Position numbers and translations under genes: made by a program
Source: Flavobacteriaceae bacterium UBA3356
GTDB taxonomy: Bacteria; Bacteroidota; Bacteroidia; Flavobacteriales; Flavobacteriaceae
Length of the DNA: 64,000 nucleotides
Direction of reading: 5' to 3'
Assembly: GCA_002360635.1 (NCBI GenBank)
Contig: DEQW01000006.1
Location: 214,135-278,134, forward strand
Part shown: positions 34,085 through 41,255 of the stretch, in pieces
Position numbering within the stretch: position 1 is the first letter of the stretch
How the letters are laid out: the number at the start of each line of letters is the position of its first letter
The notes under the pieces: model-generated
What the model saw: only the letters and a program-made list of their open reading frames with translations
Told to the model about the DNA's origin: nothing
The model's database searches: none

Positions 34085-34720
34085 TTAGAATGGACTTGTC
34101 ACATAAGGGAACGAGTTTGAAAAGTTAGCATCATTTGCTGGTACACCATCACTGGTAAGAAATGGCTCATCTTCAGGATCGTTGTTATTGTCTGTTCCAT
34201 CTGGCCCTCCAAAAATAAGCGTTAAGGATGTATCGATCACATCATCACTTAATGTTCTTCCGGTCAAGCTTCCATATACGGTTGGGCCGGTTTGTGCTAC
34301 CCAAAGTACATCGTTTGCCAAAACCGTTGTAAATGTCGTGGCATCAAGGCCAAGGGCATTTGTTGTATAATTAGGGTTCAGCGCTAATAATTTAGCTTCA
34401 AAATCTGCTTGAAACTGTGCTCCCATTTCTGAAGGGATTGTAGTATTAAAAGCATTTTTCATACCATCTGTGCCAAATACAGTGTTAATACCTGGGCGTC
34501 CCATTTGATCTTCTTGAGAATACGTTCCTGAGAAGTCCAATGCTTCAGCACACGGCTCACATGCAGAACCTCCACAGTCAACACCCTCTTCATCTCCGTT
34601 TTTTATTTCATCATTACACGTGGCTACGTCTATTACGTTATCATCGTCGTCACTACACTGTACAAAAACCATGGATGTACAGATAGCTAATAGTATTGTT
34701 ATATATTTATATGTTTTCAT
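34085..34720 (-). CDS. Lipoprotein related to the C-terminal part of DUF4331
   Basis: A 211-residue lipoprotein with lipobox Cys at about 22 (MVFVQC) and an Asp-rich tether. A small Cys-rich module follows (IKNGDEEGVDCGGSACEPC), a motif recurrent in Bacteroidota lipoproteins. The main part, from about 65, has MGRPGINTVFGTDGMKNAFN and later GRTLSDDVIDTSLTLIFGG. This resembles the closing half of DUF4331 proteins, which contain a 'GRPLVNEV...K..FN' pattern. The gene upstream (27 bp away) encodes a protein resembling the opening half. The two may therefore be a split DUF4331 system; the relation is inferred by eye. Confidence 0.6.
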   Translation of the reverse strand: MKTYKYITILLAICTSMVFVQCSDDDDNVIDVATCNDEIKNGDEEGVDCGGSACEPCAEALDFSGTYSQEDQMGRPGINTVFGTDGMKNAFNTTIPSEMGAQFQADFEAKLLALNPNYTTNALGLDATTFTTVLANDVLWVAQTGPTVYGSLTGRTLSDDVIDTSLTLIFGGPDGTDNNNDPEDEPFLTSDGVPANDANFSNSFPYVTSPF

Positions 34721-34747
34721 ATCTATGTTTTATTCAGTTAGCAATTA

Positions 34748-35443
34748 TTATTGTTGTTTTCTTTTAGATTCTACCCACACATTATAGATAGGTGTATCTG
34801 GTGCAAAAGGATTTACTCCTGTAGAACCAGGCCCTAATATAGATTTAGGCACTTCTATTACAACCGAAAGCACATTGGTTCCGGCAAAAGTGTCTGTTCC
34901 AGGGTCCATAAAACCATCAGGGGCACTTCCTGCCAACACTGCATTGTATTGGTCAAAATCAAAGAAAAAAGGATCTTCGCGTGGACCTGCGAAAAATTTA
35001 ATTCCATTTTGTTCAGAAGTTTCTGCACTTTCATCAGCTGTGGAAATTTTTACGCTTCCCATTTGGGTAGCTGTGTCAATTTCACTATTCAATCCAGTTA
35101 ATGTAGGATTTACTGGTCCAAAAAAGTACATACTGTCATTTCTCTTAATAGCTTGGATAACTAAATCTTCAACAAGGTCATTATCCCTATCGATATTGAT
35201 TTCCAATAATACGTTTTCATCAAATTCTGCTTCGTCTGTATTTCCTGGGGTCAATAAACCTTGAACGTTTGTTACGAATACAAGATTATTGGTGTTTTCA
35301 CCCTGGAAGGCATAAAAGTCGGTAATATCAGACTTCGTTCCTTCTACAGCCGGCGCATCAATGTGGTCGGCAGCGATTAAAAATATGGAAAGAACGGCTA
35401 ATCCCACTCCTCCAATTGCTGCAAAAATTTTTGCTTTTTTCAT
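34748..35443 (-). CDS. DUF4331 family protein
   Basis: A 231-residue exported protein. After a signal or anchor at 1-24 (FAAIGGVGLAVLSIFLIAAD) comes DHIDAPAVEGTKSDITDFYAF, the hallmark opening of DUF4331. It continues with NLVFVTNVQGLLTPG and ends with a NVWVESKR strand. Classical DUF4331 proteins are roughly twice as long; the missing half seems to be encoded by the next gene. The biochemical role is unknown. It is first in the minus-strand unit whose promoter lies in the 126-bp region shared with the LETM1-related gene. Confidence 0.8.
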   Translation of the reverse strand: MKKAKIFAAIGGVGLAVLSIFLIAADHIDAPAVEGTKSDITDFYAFQGENTNNLVFVTNVQGLLTPGNTDEAEFDENVLLEINIDRDNDLVEDLVIQAIKRNDSMYFFGPVNPTLTGLNSEIDTATQMGSVKISTADESAETSEQNGIKFFAGPREDPFFFDFDQYNAVLAGSAPDGFMDPGTDTFAGTNVLSVVIEVPKSILGPGSTGVNPFAPDTPIYNVWVESKRKQQ

Positions 35444-35569
35444 GTTTGTTTTTTTATCGATTAATTTATGTTCTATTACATTTACGCCTAAATTACACTT
35501 ACGGTTTTACCAAGGCTGTTAATCTTGTGTTAATGTAATTTTAAAGAAGTAATAAACATCTAAAAAGTA

Positions 35570-36775
35570 ATGAACCCTTCTGCATCAGGCTGGATACCAA
35601 AATTTATCTATTTCTTTTCTTTAAAAGAGAGAAAGATGCTTTTTACTTCTTCTGAAGCATTTTATAATTCCTTAAAGCAATCTGGGTTTATATATGGTGT
35701 TCCAATTAAAAGCTTGACATTAAAACCCATTAGCTCGTTAAATCTTACAAAGGAAGAATATGCGAAGGTTAACCTGTTACATTCTTTACTCTATATATAC
35801 TATAAAGAAAAAAAGAGCGACGACCACACTGAAGCCCTTAACACAATTATTGCTTTTTACAAGCAACTTGAGAAACAGAAAAGAGGATGGTTAAAGCGGT
35901 TTTCTGTTTCTAATTCACAAACGGCAACCTTAGAAAAAATAATTGGTTCTCGGTTGCAAGAAAACACGTTCATTTCAAAAAAAGATGCAGCTTCATTATT
36001 AACCTATGCGCTATTGTTTATAGATGTACTTTCGTTTAAAACTTTTTTAAAGGATCCAACAAATATTAAAGAAGGAGCTGAAAAACTTGAAAAAAACTTA
36101 ATTACGTGTTGTTTTTTAGCGCTGAAAGCTAAAAAGAAGAAAAATAAGTACGATTCTTTAGTGTTAGAACTTTTTGAATCCTCTTCAGAATATTTTGAAA
36201 TAAACAGCAAAAATAGCAAACCGAACATCGTTGAAAGTTTGAGTTATTTTTCAGAAAAAGACTACATAACCAAAATCTATTTATTAGACCTATGCTGTTT
36301 AGCGGTTTGGGACGATGGTGAAGTTGATAGTTCTGAGCTTCAATTTTTAAAGGAATTGGCTTTAATGTTAAAACTTGGTGAAAATGAGGTTGAAAATTGT
36401 CTAAACGATTTGAAGAGTTTTTCTGCAACTCACTCTAAAAAAATACAATTATTTGAATACGAGCATCCTGTAAAGCAGTTTTATAGACAATCTTCGGAAA
36501 CTGTTAAGCTGCTTATCCTTCGGAACAAAAAAAGATTGCAACAAGAACTGGAAGAAAGCGGAGAATTGGTTTTATTATTAGGTAAATCTACAACGAAAGA
36601 CCTTTCTGAAAAAGAAAAACAAAAGGTAAAGACACAGTTGCTGGATATTTGCAAGACAATCCCGTCGCTAACAATCTTCTTGTTACCGGGCGGCACCATT
36701 TTATTGCCATTATTGATTAAGTTTATTCCAAAACTGTTACCGTCTTCGTTTAACGATAATAGAATTGATGATTAG
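35570..36775 (+). CDS. LETM1-related (biofilm-associated) protein with TerB-like middle
   Basis: A 401-residue protein. The middle, near 240-275, reads LDLCCLAVWDDGEVDSSELQFLKELALML, a TerB-like helical motif with acidic metal-type residues. The last 45 residues, KTQLLDICKTIPSLTIFLLPGG then LLPLLIKFIPKLLPSSF, are a clear LETM1-like hydrophobic segment. The same combination is known in Bacteroidota as the LETM1-related biofilm-associated family. Eukaryotic LETM1 is a mitochondrial cation exchanger subunit; transport activity here is not shown. Only one membrane segment is evident. Monocistronic; it starts divergently from the DUF4331 genes. Confidence 0.82.
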   Translation: MNPSASGWIPKFIYFFSLKERKMLFTSSEAFYNSLKQSGFIYGVPIKSLTLKPISSLNLTKEEYAKVNLLHSLLYIYYKEKKSDDHTEALNTIIAFYKQLEKQKRGWLKRFSVSNSQTATLEKIIGSRLQENTFISKKDAASLLTYALLFIDVLSFKTFLKDPTNIKEGAEKLEKNLITCCFLALKAKKKKNKYDSLVLELFESSSEYFEINSKNSKPNIVESLSYFSEKDYITKIYLLDLCCLAVWDDGEVDSSELQFLKELALMLKLGENEVENCLNDLKSFSATHSKKIQLFEYEHPVKQFYRQSSETVKLLILRNKKRLQQELEESGELVLLLGKSTTKDLSEKEKQKVKTQLLDICKTIPSLTIFLLPGGTILLPLLIKFIPKLLPSSFNDNRIDD

Positions 36776-36791
36776 TTGGTGGTTTTTAGAG

Positions 36792-36828
36792 GGTAGTTGG
36801 TAGTTGGTAGTTGGTAGTTGGTAGTTGG
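36792..36828 (+). repeat. Heptanucleotide tandem repeat (GGTAGTT)5
   Basis: Five perfect copies of GGTAGTT plus two extra bases, between the LETM1-related gene and the SRP RNA gene. A 7-bp unit not in coding sequence is prone to copy-number change by slippage. Confidence 0.9.
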
Positions 36829-36892
36829 AAACAAACAACTTAATAACCAATAACTCAGTAACTTTTTTCCCTTGACTTTAGCGCATAAAAAA

Positions 36893-36989
36893 TGGCAAGC
36901 TACCTACATCACACCGCTACGACCGTTTACCCTTGCTGCGTTCCCGCCCTGGGGGGATTCAACAGGAGCTGGTTGTGTAGGACTTGCCA
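36893..36989 (-). ncRNA. ffs: Signal recognition particle RNA (bacterial small type)
   Basis: The minus strand holds the conserved SRP apical domain: CAGGGCGGGAACGCAGCAAG with the GGAA tetraloop and the asymmetric internal loop that binds Ffh. The ends pair as TGGCAAG / CTTGCCA (36893-36899 with 36983-36989), giving a closed hairpin of about 97 nt. A T-run follows on the minus strand (complement of 36886-36892) as terminator, and a consensus promoter precedes it. The RNA pairs with the Ffh protein to target nascent membrane proteins. The plus-strand ORF over it is not a gene. Confidence 0.95.
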
Positions 36990-36992
36990 CTG

Positions 36993-37022
36993 CAAAGATA
37001 CGTAGTTTTACATATTTAACAA
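36993..37022 (-). promoter_or_regulatory. Consensus promoter of the SRP RNA gene
   Basis: On the minus strand TTG (37022-37020), exactly 19 nt, then TATCTTTG (37000-36993): the best complete -33/-7 pair in the window. It places the RNA start near 36990. Confidence 0.8.
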
Positions 37023-37077
37023 TGGTTTTTAACGATGATTTTTTACATTTACTTAACAATTAATTTTAACACACATA

Positions 37078-38133
37078 ATGAAAACACATAAGGTATTCGC
37101 AGCTATTATTTTAGCGTTAATTATAGCCTCTTGCGGAAATAATTCAGGAACAAAAAAAATTCCTTTTTCCCTTCAAATAAAGAATGCAAAGAAAACATAT
37201 AAACCCTCTGACGAATTATCGGTCTCTATAACAAATAAAGAAAGCCTTGAAATAGATTCTGTTGTCTATTCGCTTCGGAATAAAAAAGTAGCGGTTTCAG
37301 TTAAAAATACCGAGCAAACTATTCCGTTACAAAAACAAAAACTAGGCAAAGAGCAACTAAAAGCAACAGTTTATGTAGATGGCGAAGAATATGAAGCTAA
37401 TACGGAATTTACTCTGCTTGCATCAAAAAAACCAGAATTATACACATACAAAGTTCTAGAAACGTATCCGCACGATGTTAACGCATTTACACAAGGATTA
37501 GAGTTTGAAGGCGATACTTTATATGAAAGTACTGGCAAACGAGGAGAATCTACTTTAAGAAAAACCAATTACAAAACGGGCGAAGTATTGCAACAAGTAA
37601 AACTGGACAACCAATACTTTGGCGAAGGACTTACTATTTTAAACAACAAGATATACCAACTTACTTGGCAAGCCAACAAAGGTTTTATTTATGATGAAAC
37701 CACTTTAGAACGTACAGGTAGTTTTGTTTATGAAAATAGCAAAGAAGGATGGGGACTGTGCCACAGCGACTCTAAAATTTACAAGAGTGATGGTACCGAA
37801 AGAATATGGATGCTTAACCCAGAAACCTTAGCTGAGACGGACTATATTGAATTGTACACACATACAAGTAGAATCCCTAAAGTTAATGAGTTGGAATGGG
37901 TAGAAGGTAAAATCTATGCCAACGTGTGGGAACAATCTTCCATCGCGATTGTAAACCCTGATAACGGAGCCGTAGAAGGTGTTATTGACCTCAACGGACT
38001 TCAAGAAAAAGTAACGCAACACCCAGACTTAAACGTTTTAAACGGAATTGCATATAAAGGCGAAAAAGACATTTTATATATTACTGGGAAATATTGGGAT
38101 AAATTATTTAAAGTTCAAATACTAAAAAAGTAG
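37078..38133 (+). CDS. Glutaminyl-peptide cyclotransferase lipoprotein
   Basis: A 351-residue lipoprotein (lipobox LIIASC, Cys19). After an Ig-like N-terminal region (about 25-115) comes a five-bladed propeller of the glutamine cyclotransferase family. The segments are VLETYPHDVNAFTQGLEFEGDTLYES near 125, YFGEGLTILNNKIYQLTWQ near 180, GWGLCHSDSKIYKSDGT near 222, and NELEWVEGKIYANVW with a closing LNGIAYKGE. These enzymes convert N-terminal glutamine to pyroglutamate, protecting exported proteins from aminopeptidases. In Bacteroidota many type IX-exported proteins begin with pyroglutamate, so it may serve the M36 protease and similar secreted proteins (inference). Confidence 0.92.
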   Translation: MKTHKVFAAIILALIIASCGNNSGTKKIPFSLQIKNAKKTYKPSDELSVSITNKESLEIDSVVYSLRNKKVAVSVKNTEQTIPLQKQKLGKEQLKATVYVDGEEYEANTEFTLLASKKPELYTYKVLETYPHDVNAFTQGLEFEGDTLYESTGKRGESTLRKTNYKTGEVLQQVKLDNQYFGEGLTILNNKIYQLTWQANKGFIYDETTLERTGSFVYENSKEGWGLCHSDSKIYKSDGTERIWMLNPETLAETDYIELYTHTSRIPKVNELEWVEGKIYANVWEQSSIAIVNPDNGAVEGVIDLNGLQEKVTQHPDLNVLNGIAYKGEKDILYITGKYWDKLFKVQILKK

Positions 38134-38152
38134 CTTTTACAAGCTACTTTTT
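38125..38152. terminator. Bidirectional terminator overlapping a stop codon
   Basis: AAAAAGTAGCTT / AAGCTACTTTTT hairpin; the TAG stop of the cyclotransferase gene is inside the stem. Confidence 0.85.
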
Positions 38153-38172
38153 AATTTGTTTTATAGTTAGGT

Positions 38173-39018
38173 TTATTTAGTAACAACAGTCGCTCCCTCG
38201 GGTTTTGCAAAAACTGAATTTTCCAATCGTGTTTCGGTAACCGTTATTTTGTTAAAGCGAAGGTCGTTACGCTCATCGGTGGGTTTACCTTCCTTTACAT
38301 TATACCAAGTTAACTTTTTAGGCAATGATAAGCCATTTACCTGTTCCCATTTATCATATTTAATGTAACTCCATTTATCGCTTTTTTTATTGTCCCTGTA
38401 GGTTACGGTATACCCTAACCATTCCATAGCATTCGTTTCGGGGTTTGAGTATAATATATATTCATCTTCTGGTGAATCCCCTACTCCAGCATTGTATGAA
38501 ATTTTAATCGCATTATAAGTAGTACCGTCCAATTCAGCAGGTTCCATTATTTCATAATTTATTCCTTCATCACCTAACACAAAAGGCATGGCATAAAAGT
38601 AGAACATCAAGTTGTGGTAAAAATGTGCATTCCCTTCATACGTGTCTTCTTCATTTTCAAGTAACCAAACATCTGTTCCGTCATATCCTATAGACCAATC
38701 ATCTGTTTCAATTTTCGATTGACGGTCTTTCAATGAAATTGTATGCACTTCTTTGCCACTTTTTCCGTCCATTTCAAAACAAAGATTATTCATCTTGTTC
38801 CAGACATTCATTCCGCCGTGGGCTTTAAAAATATTTGTAAGTTCTGCAGGATAGGTCATAGCCATGTTTTCTTCAGAAGAATTCATTTTAGCATCTGTTT
38901 CCATTTCAGAAGTATTTTCCTTTCCATGAACCTCTTCACTGGTTTCTTTTACCGTGTCTTTACAAGCAACAAATAGAAATAGAATAAGTAGCATTGCGGT
39001 TGAAAGTAGTTTTTTCAT
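38173..39018 (-). CDS. DUF6503 family lipoprotein
   Basis: A 281-residue lipoprotein (signal ending LFLFVAC, Cys19) with an acidic spacer. A domain beginning FKAHGGMNVWNKMNNLCFEMDG follows, through YDGTDVWLLE and DEYILYSNPETNAMEWLGYTVTY. This is the DUF6503/outer-membrane-lipoprotein-sorting-like pattern common in Flavobacteriia; the family resembles LolA/LolB-type half barrels. The function is unknown. Convergent with the cyclotransferase gene; the shared terminator ends both. Confidence 0.8.
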   Translation of the reverse strand: MKKLLSTAMLLILFLFVACKDTVKETSEEVHGKENTSEMETDAKMNSSEENMAMTYPAELTNIFKAHGGMNVWNKMNNLCFEMDGKSGKEVHTISLKDRQSKIETDDWSIGYDGTDVWLLENEEDTYEGNAHFYHNLMFYFYAMPFVLGDEGINYEIMEPAELDGTTYNAIKISYNAGVGDSPEDEYILYSNPETNAMEWLGYTVTYRDNKKSDKWSYIKYDKWEQVNGLSLPKKLTWYNVKEGKPTDERNDLRFNKITVTETRLENSVFAKPEGATVVTK

Positions 39019-39132
39019 AATTGGTTTGTATTTATTTCTATTAAATATAGTAAAGCTTCTTTATAGTCGAGATAAATTGAGAAACCTTTATGAAATTTTC
39101 AGTTTTATAAATAAATTGAATAGTTCACATCG

Positions 39133-39140
39133 TATCTTTG
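39133..39140 (+). promoter_or_regulatory. -7 box 4 nt before the RNA methyltransferase start codon
   Basis: TATCTTTG, a perfect match, then TACT, then ATG at 39145. Implies a leaderless or nearly leaderless mRNA. Confidence 0.6.
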
Positions 39141-39144
39141 TACT

Positions 39145-39951
39145 ATGGAAAAATATATTTCAAGCCTTCAAAACCCTCTAATTAAAGAGTTTACTTTACT
39201 TCAGTCAAAGTCACGTGAACGTAAAAAAAGAGGGCTGTTTACCATTGAAGGACAACGGGAAATTTCATTGGCCATAAAAGGCGGATGCCGAATAAAAACT
39301 GTGCTTTTTTCTTCTGAAATAATAGCAGAGGAAGATTTGTACGTAGTTAAAGACCTGAGCAACAGCGAAACGGATTTTATTGAAATTTCAACTGAGATAT
39401 ATGATAAACTCGCCTACCGAAATTCCACCGAAGGAATTCTCGCTATTGCCGAAACAAAAGAACATTCTTTAGAAAACTTCATACTTACATCGCAAAACCC
39501 TTTAATTTTAGTTGCCGAAGCGACCGAAAAGCCAGGCAATATTGGTGCTTTGTTGCGCACTGCAGATGCAGCCAATTTAGACGGTGTTATCATTGCCGAT
39601 ATGAAAACAGATTTATACAACCCCAACATTATACGAAGTAGCGTTGGTTGTGTGTTCACCAATAATATTGCTACAGGAAATACTACAGAGATTATTTCAT
39701 TTTTAAAAGCTAATAACATTTCAATCTATTGTGCTGCACTGCAATCTTCTGAAACGTATCACAGTCAAGATTACACTCAAGCTTCGGCAATAGTAGTAGG
39801 AACCGAAGACACTGGACTTTCTAAAGAGTGGCTACAACACAGTACACAAAACATCATTATTCCCATGCAGGGCGAAATAGATAGTATGAACGTTTCGGTA
39901 GCTGCGGGAATACTTATCTTTGAAGCTAAAAGGCAAAGACATTTTAAATAA
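39145..39951 (+). CDS. TrmH/SpoU family RNA 2'-O-methyltransferase
   Basis: A 268-residue SPOUT methyltransferase using S-adenosylmethionine on rRNA or tRNA ribose. The N-terminal substrate-binding part (1-100) has KSRERKKRGLFTIEGQREI. Motif 1 is VAEATEKPGNIGALLRTADAANLDGV near 125, motif 2 VVGTEDTGLS near 215, and motif 3 IPMQGEIDSMNVSVAAGILIFE near 235, the three knot-forming motifs of SpoU enzymes. The exact target base is not evident. It is 29 bp upstream of the M48 protease gene, probably in one transcript. Confidence 0.93.
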   Translation: MEKYISSLQNPLIKEFTLLQSKSRERKKRGLFTIEGQREISLAIKGGCRIKTVLFSSEIIAEEDLYVVKDLSNSETDFIEISTEIYDKLAYRNSTEGILAIAETKEHSLENFILTSQNPLILVAEATEKPGNIGALLRTADAANLDGVIIADMKTDLYNPNIIRSSVGCVFTNNIATGNTTEIISFLKANNISIYCAALQSSETYHSQDYTQASAIVVGTEDTGLSKEWLQHSTQNIIIPMQGEIDSMNVSVAAGILIFEAKRQRHFK

Positions 39952-39980
39952 TCACCTCTTTCTTTTCCATCCTCTTACGT

Positions 39981-41219
39981 ATGACTCCACAAACTTTATT
40001 TTACATCATCATCGCTATTTTGGTTATCAATTTTATAATTGATCAAGTCCTTGATGCTTTAAACGCCAAGCACTTTAATGATGATTTACCTGCTGAAATT
40101 GATGATGTATATGATGAAACAGAGTACAAAAAATCGCAAGCTTATAAAAAGGAAAAATATCGTTTCGGGCTTATAACAGGTTTTGTTTCAATTGTGGGTA
40201 CTTTGTTATTTTTCTTTTTAGATGGCTTTGCATATGTAGATGGGATTGCTCGTTCTGTTTCAGATAATGAGATTTTGGTTGCCTTGCTTTTCTTCGGAAT
40301 CATTCTATTTGCGAGCGATATTATAATGACACCGTTTAGCTATTACAACACTTTTGTAATTGAAGAAAAGTTCGGTTTTAATAAAACAACCAAAACAACT
40401 TTCTTTTTAGATAAGCTAAAGGGCTGGTTTATGATGGCTATTATTGGTGACGCCTTGTTAAGTGCCATTATTTGGTTTTATCAATCTACTGGCAGTTATT
40501 TTTGGTTATGGGCCTGGGGCATTATCACTGTTTTCGCTCTGTTTATGAATCTGTTTTACGCACGTTTAATTGTCCCGTTATTCAATAAACAAACTCCATT
40601 GGAAGAAGGTTCGCTTCGCTCAAAAATTGAAACGTATGCCAATACCGTTGGGTTTACCTTGGATAAAATTTTTGTTATCGATGGTTCTAAACGTAGTACG
40701 AAAGCAAACGCCTATTTTTCTGGCTTCGGAAAAGAAAAACGAATTACTCTATACGATACGTTGATTAATGACCTTGAAGATGACGAAATCGTCGCTGTTT
40801 TGGCTCACGAAGTGGGGCACTATAAAAAGAACCATATTATCATTAATCTCTTTGCTTCTATTCTCACTACGGGTTTTACACTTTGGATATTATCTCTTTT
40901 TATTGGCAGCCCTTTGCTTTCTGAAGCACTGAATGTTTCGCAACCTTCTTTTCATATTGGGTTAATTGCTTTTGGGGTTTTATATACTCCTGTTTCAGAA
41001 ATCACAGGTTTATTGATGAATTACCTTTCCCGAAAATTTGAATATCAAGCGGATAATTATGCAAAAAGCACATTTAGTCCATCACCGCTTATTTCAGCAT
41101 TAAAAAAGTTATCTAAAAACAGTTTGAGCAACCTTACCCCACATCCTGCATATGTATTTATGCATTACTCACACCCAACGTTATTAGAGCGTTTCAGAAA
41201 TTTAAAAAGGGTTAAATGA
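39981..41219 (+). CDS. M48 family membrane metalloprotease (Ste24/CAAX protease type)
   Basis: A 412-residue integral-membrane zinc protease. Several transmembrane segments occupy about 1-190. The zinc motif HEVGH (His276, Glu277, His280) lies in VAVLAHEVGHYKKNH, and the third ligand is probably the Glu in SRKFEYQADNYA near 357. Length and topology follow the Ste24 / CAAX prenyl protease 1 group rather than HtpX. In bacteria, without prenylated substrates, it probably handles membrane-protein quality control. Located between the RNA methyltransferase and MscS genes. Confidence 0.93.
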   Translation: MTPQTLFYIIIAILVINFIIDQVLDALNAKHFNDDLPAEIDDVYDETEYKKSQAYKKEKYRFGLITGFVSIVGTLLFFFLDGFAYVDGIARSVSDNEILVALLFFGIILFASDIIMTPFSYYNTFVIEEKFGFNKTTKTTFFLDKLKGWFMMAIIGDALLSAIIWFYQSTGSYFWLWAWGIITVFALFMNLFYARLIVPLFNKQTPLEEGSLRSKIETYANTVGFTLDKIFVIDGSKRSTKANAYFSGFGKEKRITLYDTLINDLEDDEIVAVLAHEVGHYKKNHIIINLFASILTTGFTLWILSLFIGSPLLSEALNVSQPSFHIGLIAFGVLYTPVSEITGLLMNYLSRKFEYQADNYAKSTFSPSPLISALKKLSKNSLSNLTPHPAYVFMHYSHPTLLERFRNLKRVK

Positions 41220-41242
41220 TTTTAGGTATGGTTCTTTTTCAT

Positions 41243-41250
41243 TATTTTTA
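41243..41250 (+). promoter_or_regulatory. -7 box 5 nt before the MscS start codon
   Basis: TATTTTTA followed by AGGTA and ATG at 41256, the same arrangement as at the TauE and VWA genes. Confidence 0.45.
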
Positions 41251-41255
41251 AGGTA

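Noticed and set aside
36872..37063. 63-residue plus-strand ORF
   Set aside because: It lies across the SRP RNA gene; composition and lack of any protein pattern show it is a shadow of the RNA.
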